Shown: piece after piece, positions 42,300-49,355 of the stretch | How positions within the stretch are numbered: position 1 is the first letter of the stretch | How the letters are laid out: every line of letters starts with the position of its first letter | NCBI GenBank assembly: GCA_049325475.1 | Contig: JBMOLN010000007.1 | Span: 124,001-188,000, forward strand | From: MWCR01 sp049325475 | GTDB taxonomy: Bacteria; Patescibacteriota; Patescibacteriia; 2-12-FULL-60-25 | DNA length: 64,000 nt | Direction of reading: 5' to 3' | Made by a program: the position numbers and the translations under genes | The notes under the pieces: generated by a model | Told to the model about the DNA's origin: nothing | Database searches by the model: none | Seen by the model: the letters and a program-made list of their open reading frames with translations, nothing else

Positions 42300-44682
42300 A
42301 AATTTTTAATTTGGAATTCGGCGCGGCTTTTCCTTCGACTTCGACTATGCTTTCTTTCTTTTCAATATTTAATATTTTTAACAAAGACTCCGGAAAGCCT
42401 TCCGCTTCAATAGTTACAGGTGCCGGAGCCTCTCCGCCCGCTCCTGTTGGCATCTCGCGGATAATATAAACCGGTGGCTGCGCTTTACAAATCGGTAATT
42501 CTTTTTCAACCTGAATTTCAACTATCTTTTCAACGGTTTTAACTGCATATAAAGGAGCCATTCTTACCTCCGGTCCGTATGTCTCTGATCCGTTTACCTT
42601 TATCACGGGCCTGAACGAATAAACCGTACCCGGCGCCAGACTGTCAATTATCACCGAATGATACGTTGTTTTAATCCCGGTATATTCAGTGGTCTGCGAA
42701 TATCCGAAATTCGGCGTACCGCCGATTGATGCATGGCTCTGATCATCGAACACAACCCTCCCTTCGGAATCTACATTTGACAGCCAGCTGACCAAAACCG
42801 TTGTCTCATCAACTTGAACCGCTTGGATTGAAAAAACATTTACTTGCGGTAAAGACAACGGCGATCCGCCTCCGCCGCTCGATGTCGTACCCGGAGTTAC
42901 AGCGCCTCCGCCCACCGCCCACGCCGCCACATATCTTTCCATGATATTACCGCTTAAATCCTTGGCATAAACAATTAAAGGCACCGCTTCGCCTGCTGTA
43001 AACGCATTCTGCGGATCCAATAAAATTGTATAATCAGTCGCCGAACCCGTCACGCTCGTGGAATCCCCGCCGTAATTCCCGCCGTTAAAATCCAAACTTG
43101 ATGAAAAAGTTATCCTGGTACCGTTTGTTGTAACCGATCCCGCGCCTCCGCCGTTGGTATAATAAACTCCGTTTAAGTACGCAACCACATTATTCAAATC
43201 AACACCGCCGTCTGAATCCTTAATATGAAATCTAACCATGCCGTTTGCGGGCAACGCGCTGTCATTTGGCGGAGCCAATTGATCTACAAAAGGAGGAAAA
43301 TCATCAGCGGTTGTAAAAATCCAAGAGTCTGCGGTCATCGCATTGCTTGCCAAATCGGCACATCCGTACACCGTCACGCTTACTGCTTCATTTCTGCCAA
43401 AATCACCGGCAGGATTAATTATAAAATCAAATCCATAATCCACGGGATTGATGGTAACCCCCGCGTCACCGGCCTGAAAAGTTGTACTCGCGAAACTCGC
43501 TGATGAAATTGATATTCTGCAAGACGTTGCATTTACGCCGGTTCCGGAAATATTTCCCGGATAAACTTTTTTATCATGCACGGTTACCGTCACATTTGTT
43601 GACGTTGCATTGCCCAAACTGGATCTTGCCGGAACTTCTGCCACTACTTGCGGCGCAACAATGTCTGCCTCCGATGTAAAAGCCCAGCTCTTTAAATTCA
43701 TTGTGTTGGGCCCATTGGCATCACCTAATTGATTTTGATTATTGGATGCCAAATCCTCAAAACCGCTGACCTGTACCGTATACAAAGTATTGTAATCCCA
43801 ATTCCGAGTATCGCCGGTAATTCCCGATGGACTCGGCGGATTAACAGTCACACTGCAAAGATTGGTTCCCCAAACTCCGGAGCAAACATACGCATCATAT
43901 GGAGTTTGATCCACCGCATTAATTGTAATAGCTCCGGGCGGAGTCGCCGTATTTACCCCGGTTCCATATCCGTTGTCATCACCTTCCCCATTTAAACTGT
44001 CTCGCAAATCAAATAAATAATTTGCATCAACAGCAACGTTTGCAGATCCTGAAGCCGGCGAGGCATTACCCGCATATGGTTTTACCGTATCTGCCCAAAC
44101 CAACATTTGAAAATCTTCGGCATCATCCAAAAGATCAACTCCCGCCAAAGAAATGTTGCTTTCTGTAGTTGCTCCTATGGTTCCGATATTAATATCAAGA
44201 ATCGATGGCGTAGATGATCCATATGCTGCTTCAGATGGCGCATCCATTGTCCATTGCACGGTTCCAAAATTTCCGAGACCGCTCGATTGTCCGCTTGTAC
44301 GATATCCTGTCGACATCACTCTTCCTCCGGAAATGGACTGACCCGCCCAACTCGGAAAATAAGTTCCGATCATCAAGTTGGATGCTGTAGATGTATTCGT
44401 ATCATAATCAATCAAGATATTTGCCGCGGTTGTTCCCCCTGATTGAATTTGTATTGTTGTTAAAAAACTTTGACCCACATAATAGTAGTTCAAATCTTGA
44501 GGCAAACCTGTTCCGCCATCGCCTGTATTATCAGAACCGGTTGATGGATTGGCAATCAATTGAAACCAATCAGCCCCGCTTGGTGCTGCTGCTATGGCAA
44601 AATTGACTGATAATAAAATACCTAAAAATGTACTCAAAAAACCCGAACTCAATTTTATAATTAAACCAAAATTACGCGCCAT
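42289..44682 (-). CDS. Secreted multidomain protein: cohesin-like, Ig-like and FN3 domains
   Basis: A 797-residue protein. It has a signal peptide (to about residue 32); a first domain (about 35-195) with YVGQSFLTTIQIQSGG, AANILIDYDT and ILDINIGTIG that reads like a cohesin fold; two or three Ig-like domains with SPASGSANVAVDA and DLASN motifs (about 200-590); an FN3-like domain (about 615-705, ETTVLVSWLSN to PGTVYSFRPVI); a Glu/Val linker; and an incomplete Ig-like end, KAAPNSKLKIYVY. The dockerin-like protein immediately upstream is a natural partner for a cohesin. It stops in the middle of a domain continued by the overlapping next gene. Confidence 0.7.
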   Translation of the reverse strand: MARNFGLIIKLSSGFLSTFLGILLSVNFAIAAAPSGADWFQLIANPSTGSDNTGDGGTGLPQDLNYYYVGQSFLTTIQIQSGGTTAANILIDYDTNTSTASNLMIGTYFPSWAGQSISGGRVMSTGYRTSGQSSGLGNFGTVQWTMDAPSEAAYGSSTPSILDINIGTIGATTESNISLAGVDLLDDAEDFQMLVWADTVKPYAGNASPASGSANVAVDANYLFDLRDSLNGEGDDNGYGTGVNTATPPGAITINAVDQTPYDAYVCSGVWGTNLCSVTVNPPSPSGITGDTRNWDYNTLYTVQVSGFEDLASNNQNQLGDANGPNTMNLKSWAFTSEADIVAPQVVAEVPARSSLGNATSTNVTVTVHDKKVYPGNISGTGVNATSCRISISSASFASTTFQAGDAGVTINPVDYGFDFIINPAGDFGRNEAVSVTVYGCADLASNAMTADSWIFTTADDFPPFVDQLAPPNDSALPANGMVRFHIKDSDGGVDLNNVVAYLNGVYYTNGGGAGSVTTNGTRITFSSSLDFNGGNYGGDSTSVTGSATDYTILLDPQNAFTAGEAVPLIVYAKDLSGNIMERYVAAWAVGGGAVTPGTTSSGGGGSPLSLPQVNVFSIQAVQVDETTVLVSWLSNVDSEGRVVFDDQSHASIGGTPNFGYSQTTEYTGIKTTYHSVIIDSLAPGTVYSFRPVIKVNGSETYGPEVRMAPLYAVKTVEKIVEIQVEKELPICKAQPPVYIIREMPTGAGGEAPAPVTIEAEGFPESLLKILNIEKKESIVEVEGKAAPNSKLKIYVY

Positions 44683-44717
44683 ATTAGACGCATAAATTAT
44701 AGCATGTTTGAATAATT

Positions 44718-45503
44718 TTATTTATCCCCCACGAGATCCAAATTTTTTAATAAAATTGATAAATCTACCGAATTAACAATCACGTCTTGATTCACGTTTG
44801 GACGGCGTTCATTTCCGCTTGGATCATCTAGATCCAAATCAAAAAGCATTAATGATAAATCGATTGAATTGATTACATCATCCCCCATAACAGCCGGCGT
44901 CGATGTTGTGCCGTTTATATCTCCGGCCAATAACCTTTGCGATCCAAATGCTGTTGTATTTGTTGTATTGGTAAAATTTAAAACATTATTTCCTCCGGTA
45001 AGATATACATCTTGTAAGACTTTTGTGAGATGTTGGTGCCCTTTAAAACCAATGTCATATGTACCCGGTTGAATATTGGTCATCAATAAAGGCGTTAAAT
45101 AAGTTCCTTGATTGGTAGTTGATGCAATTACCGGGCTCGTATACAAAATCGTATCTTCATTGTTAGCCGCCGATCTGATGGTTAAATAAAATAAAGTATC
45201 GTCATTGGTGCTTGTAGCTCCGATTCTTAATTCCGGTACTGCCCACTGTATTGTTACTTGTGCTTGATCATCTTCTTCCCAATATGTTCCATGCCAAAAT
45301 TCATAATTCGTGCTGGTCGACAATCCTGCTCCCGGATGACCTATTTCAGCCCTAAATTCATAATTTGATGAGGTAGCATTAAAATTAACCGGCCCCCCGT
45401 GTTCTTTTGTAGCCTCAAAATTTGTACTCGTTGACGCTAAAACCGCAATCGGAGCTAAGACAACGATCACAAACAGGGTCAAATAGTATTTGAAGCCTTT
45501 CAT
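44718..45503 (-). CDS. Secreted protein with C-terminal dockerin-like repeats
   Basis: A 261-residue protein with a signal peptide (LTLFVIVVLAPIAVLA). A Thr/Asn-rich beta domain follows (SSNYEFRAEIGHPGAG, then TSTNYEFWHGTYW), then a strand-rich middle. The C-terminal 65 residues have two dockerin-type calcium repeats: LAGDINGT..VINSIDLSLML and NVNQDVIVNSVDLSILL, with Asp/Asn ligands at EF-hand-like positions. It is first in the operon, 36 bases before the cohesin-like gene, so a cohesin-dockerin pairing within the complex is likely but unproven. Confidence 0.75.
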   Translation of the reverse strand: MKGFKYYLTLFVIVVLAPIAVLASTSTNFEATKEHGGPVNFNATSSNYEFRAEIGHPGAGLSTSTNYEFWHGTYWEEDDQAQVTIQWAVPELRIGATSTNDDTLFYLTIRSAANNEDTILYTSPVIASTTNQGTYLTPLLMTNIQPGTYDIGFKGHQHLTKVLQDVYLTGGNNVLNFTNTTNTTAFGSQRLLAGDINGTTSTPAVMGDDVINSIDLSLMLFDLDLDDPSGNERRPNVNQDVIVNSVDLSILLKNLDLVGDK

Positions 45504-45517
45504 CTATATTTTCTCTT

Positions 45518-45546
45518 ATTATAGCAAAAAAATCGACCTTTTTCAA
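45518..45546 (-). promoter_or_regulatory. Promoter of the surface-protein operon
   Basis: On the minus strand TTGAAA (45541-45546), a 17-base spacer and TATAAT (45518-45523). The start codon ends only 15 bases past the -10, so the leader is only a few bases long, as in leaderless mRNAs. Confidence 0.7.
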
Positions 45547-45762
45547 GTCCCATAGTTTTTACGCTATATTTAGATAAATTCTATGCGTCGCAAAATATAT
45601 AATATAAATACCTCTTAAATTTTGTGAACAAAAAGCAAAACAATAGCAGATCGTCATTCAAATTCATACATACTTCGATAAGAATGAAAATCAGTTTTTT
45701 AAATTCGGGGGATCAGAATGTTTTGCATTACAATAATTAGATCTAAGTACTATGACTGTAAT

Positions 45763-45778
45763 TGTTTCACGTGAAACA
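45763..45778. promoter_or_regulatory. parS site 1
   Basis: TGTTTCACGTGAAACA, a perfect palindrome identical to the bacterial parS consensus bound by ParB. One of seven in 1.04 kb. Confidence 0.9.
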
Positions 45779-45826
45779 CTACGTCAAGCATTACTATGAC
45801 CAAGACTGCGTACTAGGACTAAAAAA

Positions 45827-45842
45827 TGTTTCACGTGAAACA
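45827..45842. promoter_or_regulatory. parS site 2
   Basis: Identical 16-bp palindrome, 64 bases from site 1. Confidence 0.9.
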
Positions 45843-45928
45843 ATTGATAAGAGAGTTTGTAAAAGTTATAAATAATTACAAAGGAGTTAATCGGGACAAA
45901 TCGACAAGTTAGCTTTGTTGAACTTTCC

Positions 45929-46153
45929 ATGCAAGACCTTAAAATCGTTCAAGTAATTTGCAATAAAGAAGGTACACAATTTTTCGTTATTACCATTTTA
46001 TCATTATTTTATAAGGAAAAAATTTACCCAACAATTATCTTACGTGATATAAAAGGTGAGGACCATATAGTTCGAGACGAACATAAATCAAATTATTACG
46101 TTTTTCCAAATATAATTAGTCTTGCACAAATCCGTGATCATAAAAAATATTAA
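45929..46153 (+). CDS. Small orphan protein between parS sites
   Basis: A 74-residue hypothetical protein with strand-helix pattern (LKIVQVICNKEGTQFFVI, YPTIILRDIKGEDHIV) and no recognised family. Support for it being real: a terminator (46171-46193) follows the stop codon by 17 bases. Against: no ribosome-binding site lies near ATG 45929. The same frame is open further upstream to just after a TAA near 45870, and AAAGGAG sits there without a usual start codon, so the true start may have been lost or be non-standard. Confidence 0.45.
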   Translation: MQDLKIVQVICNKEGTQFFVITILSLFYKEKIYPTIILRDIKGEDHIVRDEHKSNYYVFPNIISLAQIRDHKKY

Positions 46154-46170
46154 AAGCTTTACTTTAAAGT

Positions 46171-46193
46171 AAGCGACAAACTAGTCGCTTTTT
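46171..46193 (+). terminator. Terminator after the 45929 gene
   Basis: AAGCGAC-AAACTA-GTCGCTT followed by Ts; parS site 3 begins 5 bases later. Confidence 0.7.
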
Positions 46194-46197
46194 AAAA

Positions 46198-46213
46198 TGT
46201 TTCACGTGAAACA
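46198..46213. promoter_or_regulatory. parS site 3
   Basis: Perfect TGTTTCACGTGAAACA. Confidence 0.9.
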
Positions 46214-46279
46214 CTCCGAATGCAGCCTCCTTTGGTTAAAGGAGGTGCCGAATGAAATGAGGCGGAGGTATATAAATAA

Positions 46280-46295
46280 TGTTTCACGTGAAACA
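46280..46295. promoter_or_regulatory. parS site 4
   Basis: Perfect TGTTTCACGTGAAACA. Confidence 0.9.
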
Positions 46296-46354
46296 ATTTG
46301 ATATTTGTAGATTAATCATTGTTTAGTTATTGGATCTTGAAATTTGGAATTTAC

Positions 46355-46378
46355 AAAAATCCGCTTAAGCGGATTTTT
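46355..46378 (-). terminator. Terminator of tRNA-Ala
   Basis: AAAAATCCGC-TTAA-GCGGATTTTT, symmetric, 4 bases after the tRNA CCA end on the minus strand. Confidence 0.75.
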
Positions 46379-46382
46379 GTTA

Positions 46383-46459
46383 TGGTGGACCGAGGGGGAG
46401 TCGAACCCCCGACCTCTGCAATGCGAATGCAGCGCTCTAGCCAACTGAGCTACCGGCCC
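46383..46459 (-). tRNA. tRNA-Ala (anticodon CGC)
   Basis: Acceptor GGGCCGG/TCGGTCC contains the G3:U70 pair that marks tRNA-Ala. The D arm is AGCTCAGTTGGCTAGAGC, the anticodon loop TTCGCAT, the T arm GGGGGTTCGACTCCCCC, and CCA is encoded. No tRNA-derived element follows. Confidence 0.93.
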
Positions 46460-46599
46460 TAGGAGTGAGTGAATCAGCAAAACGAAGTTTTGATAGTTCC
46501 GAACGACGACGGGCTGGTATTAATATAATAAATACCGGCCCATAATTTAAGTTAAATAATAATTAAATAATCTATAAAGTTTGAAATGTAACCAAGAGT

Positions 46600-46615
46600 T
46601 GTTTCACGTGAAACA
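46600..46615. promoter_or_regulatory. parS site 5
   Basis: Perfect TGTTTCACGTGAAACA. The spacer 46460-46877 holds sites 5-7, GACTAAG-type words and no gene I can support. Confidence 0.9.
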
Positions 46616-46662
46616 TTTGATCAACTCGTGCTATAACTAAGACTAAGTATTAAGACTAAAAT

Positions 46663-46678
46663 TGTTTCACGTGAAACA
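46663..46678. promoter_or_regulatory. parS site 6
   Basis: Perfect TGTTTCACGTGAAACA, preceded by a CTAAGACTAAGTATTAAG word array. Confidence 0.9.
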
Positions 46679-46788
46679 ATTTCATCATCCAGTTATCATT
46701 TTAAAAAAATATTCACTTGCCCATTTGTAGGGGATTCATTCCTTCGACTAACACTAAGCTTTTGAAAAGCAAGTAATTTATAGAAAAA

Positions 46789-46804
46789 TGTTTCACGTGA
46801 AACA
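46789..46804. promoter_or_regulatory. parS site 7
   Basis: Perfect TGTTTCACGTGAAACA; the palindrome extends outward (AAAATG..CATTTT). Confidence 0.9.
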
Positions 46805-46877
46805 TTTTACCCATTTTCAAGTCAAAAGTACAAAATTTGAAGTTTGCAGTATTATAAGGTTTGATATTTGTAAAAAG

Positions 46878-46952
46878 TGGCGTTCCCGGGTGGAATCGAA
46901 CCACCATCTAGGGCTTAGGAGTCCCTTGTTTTATCCATTAAACTACAGGAAC
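46878..46952 (-). tRNA. tRNA-Arg (anticodon CCT)
   Basis: Acceptor GTTCCTG/CGGGAAC, D arm TAGTTTAATGGATAAAACA, anticodon loop CTCCTAA, T arm GGTGGTTCGATTCCACC, CCA encoded and followed by TTTTT on the minus strand. The last pair of the anticodon stem is an A-G mismatch. Confidence 0.9.
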
Positions 46953-47110
46953 ATATGCGTCGTAAAATATATAACAATATAAAACTTTGCCTCTGTTTAG
47001 CGAAAATAATATACTCTAAACCAAAATAGCTGTCAAATGTTAAATAATAATTTATTAAATTTAACAAAATACACGATTCGCTAACTGCTATCAGCTATCA
47101 GCTAAATTAG

Positions 47111-47139
47111 TTGACATTAACTTTAACTTAGCCTAATAT
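47111..47139 (+). promoter_or_regulatory. rpsT promoter
   Basis: TTGACA (47111-47116), a 17-base spacer and TAATAT (47134-47139); the start codon is at 47151, giving a very short leader. Confidence 0.7.
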
Positions 47140-47150
47140 AAGCCCATTAT

Positions 47151-47477
47151 ATGGCAAATAAGCAATCCGCATTAAAAGAATTGCGCAAAACAAAGAAGCG
47201 CACAATAAATAATGCCCGAATCAAAACCAACGTTAAGCATCTTTATAAAGAATGCTTAGAATTATTAAAACAAGGAAAAACCGAAGAGGCTAAGGTAAAA
47301 GCAAAAGAATTTCAACAAGCGTCAGACAAAGCAGCGAAACGCCACGTAATTTCCCAAAACCGGGCCAAACGAAAAAATTCTGCGCTCATGCTCATGATCA
47401 GCGGCAAAAAACAAAGCAATCCCAAAACACTCAAAACTCCTAAATCGGAAACCGAAGAAACGACAAAAGAGGCATAA
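47151..47477 (+). CDS. rpsT: Ribosomal protein S20
   Basis: S20 binds the 5' domain of 16S rRNA. The start MANKQSALKELRKTKKRTINN and the helical, Lys-rich body (ARIKTNVKHLYKECLELL, SDKAAKRHVISQNRAKRKNS) are typical. The family usually ends soon after this; here a further 25-residue hydrophilic tail (KTPKSETEETTKEA) extends it to 108 residues. The gene stands alone with promoter and terminator of its own. Confidence 0.92.
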   Translation: MANKQSALKELRKTKKRTINNARIKTNVKHLYKECLELLKQGKTEEAKVKAKEFQQASDKAAKRHVISQNRAKRKNSALMLMISGKKQSNPKTLKTPKSETEETTKEA

Positions 47478-47489
47478 AACCTCTTTTTT
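47465..47489 (+). terminator. rpsT terminator
   Basis: AAAAGAGG-CATAAAA-CCTCTTTT with further Ts, overlapping the stop codon. Confidence 0.75.
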
Positions 47490-47577
47490 GATTCTTTCGC
47501 ACTATATACATATTACGTTACGCTTTACACGTTTTACGTTTCACGTTTACCAATACAACCTTGTCTTAACCTTAGCG

Positions 47578-48411
47578 CTAAAACAGTTGCACCATCTCTT
47601 CACCTTGCGCCAAAGATGATCTTGATGCAACCAACACGCCAATCAATTGTTTTAACTTTTCCTCGCCATTTTCCAATTTTAAATACTTTAACTTTTTTTG
47701 CACAAAAGGATGTATGCCCTCCGCGCACCCATCCTGTACCATCAGCCACTGCCTCATCTGATTAATCAAAGTATTTAAAAATTGATTACTGTCATAATAC
47801 TCAACCTTTTCTCGCCACCCGGATTTACCGGCCAAAACCATATCTACCAAGCTAAAGACATTCCCCAAGTCTGAAATCTGCACTTCCTCAAGATCAGCAT
47901 CTTTATATACTCTCAACGCTTGCAACGCCGTATCAATCGCCCATAAATCACTGTTATATCTATTAATTAATTCTCCGGTCATCTTTAGATCAACTCCATA
48001 TTTATTACAAAGATCTCTAACCAATGCCGTTAATTCGCTTTGCGAGATTGTATCAAATTCATAAACCTTACAATTCTCATCCTTGAATTTATTAATCACT
48101 GCCGACTTGGGCAGCTTATCTTCATGGTCCAAAACCACAGTCTGCTCCGCATCTCTAACCAATGCATCCTGCAAATCACTCGCCTGCTTGGCAGTCACCT
48201 TTTCCAACAAACCTTCGCACAGAACCATCTTCTTTTCAGAAAATAGGGAAGGGGAACATAACCTTGTCAGCAAGGTCTGATAAAGGTCAGTACTCTCCAA
48301 TCTTTCAATCGAAGAACCCTGTTCATCATATTTCTTTTTATAACCCAAAATCATCTCACGGAATTTTTTCCGCGCCCTGTAACCATCCGGCCCCGCACAT
48401 ATCACTAACAT
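47578..48411 (-). CDS. holA: DNA polymerase III delta subunit
   Basis: The delta subunit opens the sliding clamp within the clamp loader. The 277 residues show the HolA layout: an AAA-like N-terminal part (RKKFREMILGYKKKY, LFSEKKMVLCEGLLEK), TVVLDHEDKLPKSAVINKF, a middle SQSELTALVRDLCNKYGV and NSDLWAIDTALQALRVY, and the C-terminal collar helices (FLNTLINQMRQWLMVQ). Its partner, the beta clamp dnaN, is 12 kb away in the same window. It converges with rpsT. Confidence 0.85.
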   Translation of the reverse strand: MLVICAGPDGYRARKKFREMILGYKKKYDEQGSSIERLESTDLYQTLLTRLCSPSLFSEKKMVLCEGLLEKVTAKQASDLQDALVRDAEQTVVLDHEDKLPKSAVINKFKDENCKVYEFDTISQSELTALVRDLCNKYGVDLKMTGELINRYNSDLWAIDTALQALRVYKDADLEEVQISDLGNVFSLVDMVLAGKSGWREKVEYYDSNQFLNTLINQMRQWLMVQDGCAEGIHPFVQKKLKYLKLENGEEKLKQLIGVLVASRSSLAQGEEMVQLF

Positions 48412-48678
48412 GGCCTTAGCTTATCGCAAGGTCGCAACCTAGGCAACAGACCAAACTCACTCTAAATCTCTCTCTTCAAATCAAGAGAGAGACTTGTTTG
48501 TTGGTATTTTAAAATCCCCCTTCTCTTATCCTTAAGAGAATTGGGGGTAGGGGGATGAGTTAGGCCGCGCATAGGGGTAAGGGGTGAGTTGAGCCTTGCC
48601 CATCTTGACTTTTTCTCTAATTTCTGCTAATTTTATTCATCGCAACTTAGACAATCTAACCATAAAAAGGAGAACCCA

Positions 48679-49206
48679 ATGATCCAAGCAATGGTCAATG
48701 GCGCAGAAGATCTCACCGGCCTCAAATTCTACCGCAAGCAAATCTGCCGCGAGCTGGACGCCGGACTTTTAACCCAGGATCAAGCAGACGACTTGCTCAA
48801 CAAAATCGAAGCCGTTCGCGGCTATGCCGGTTTGGAAGTCCTTCTGATTTCTTCTATAATCATCAGATACTTGCTCAATTTTTCCCTCCCATGGTGGCTC
48901 AAACAGCTGGCCAACAATATCGCTGTCAGCATCTGGCCAATCATTGACCGCCGTACAAGCTTCGGTCATCTGCACAGCCCCGGCATCTTGCTGGTGCGCT
49001 GCATCCCTGGCTGTACCATTGTGGCGACCAACATTGCCATGCTCCGCGCCCAACCCGATCTGCACGATGTGGCTCTGCGCTTCTGCGAACACGCTTATCG
49101 CAGCATGCATCTTAGCTTCCTCATCCCCGTCTTCGTTCGCCCCGCCATGGCCGGCATCCGCTGGCTCAACAGTCTAAACTGGCCAATGCTTCAAAAACCG
49201 ACCTGA
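48679..49206 (+). CDS. Small membrane protein, unknown function
   Basis: A 175-residue protein. The N-terminus is soluble and helical (FYRKQICRELDAGLLTQDQADDLL) and is followed by hydrophobic segments (LEVLLISSIIIRYLLNF, SPGILLVRCIPGCTIVATNI, LSFLIPVFVRPAMAG). I recognise no family. TTGACT near 48611 and TAATTT about 17 bases on may be its promoter. AAAAGGAG precedes the ATG by about 7 bases. The spacer 48412-48678 contains TCTCTC/GAGAGA-type repeat words. Confidence 0.6.
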   Translation: MIQAMVNGAEDLTGLKFYRKQICRELDAGLLTQDQADDLLNKIEAVRGYAGLEVLLISSIIIRYLLNFSLPWWLKQLANNIAVSIWPIIDRRTSFGHLHSPGILLVRCIPGCTIVATNIAMLRAQPDLHDVALRFCEHAYRSMHLSFLIPVFVRPAMAGIRWLNSLNWPMLQKPT

Positions 49207-49221
49207 TCTGTCGGCTTTTTT
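49195..49221 (+). terminator. Terminator of the 48679 gene
   Basis: CCGAC-CTGATCT-GTCGG followed by six Ts. Confidence 0.75.
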
Positions 49222-49355
49222 AAATTGTCTGAACCTTGATTTGCACGATTACACGGATTTGCTTGATTATTTATTATATTCGAAATATAAAAAAAATAAT
49301 CGTGTTAATCGTTAAATCAAGCGAATCAAGGTTCAGACAATGGGCGAATCGTGGT

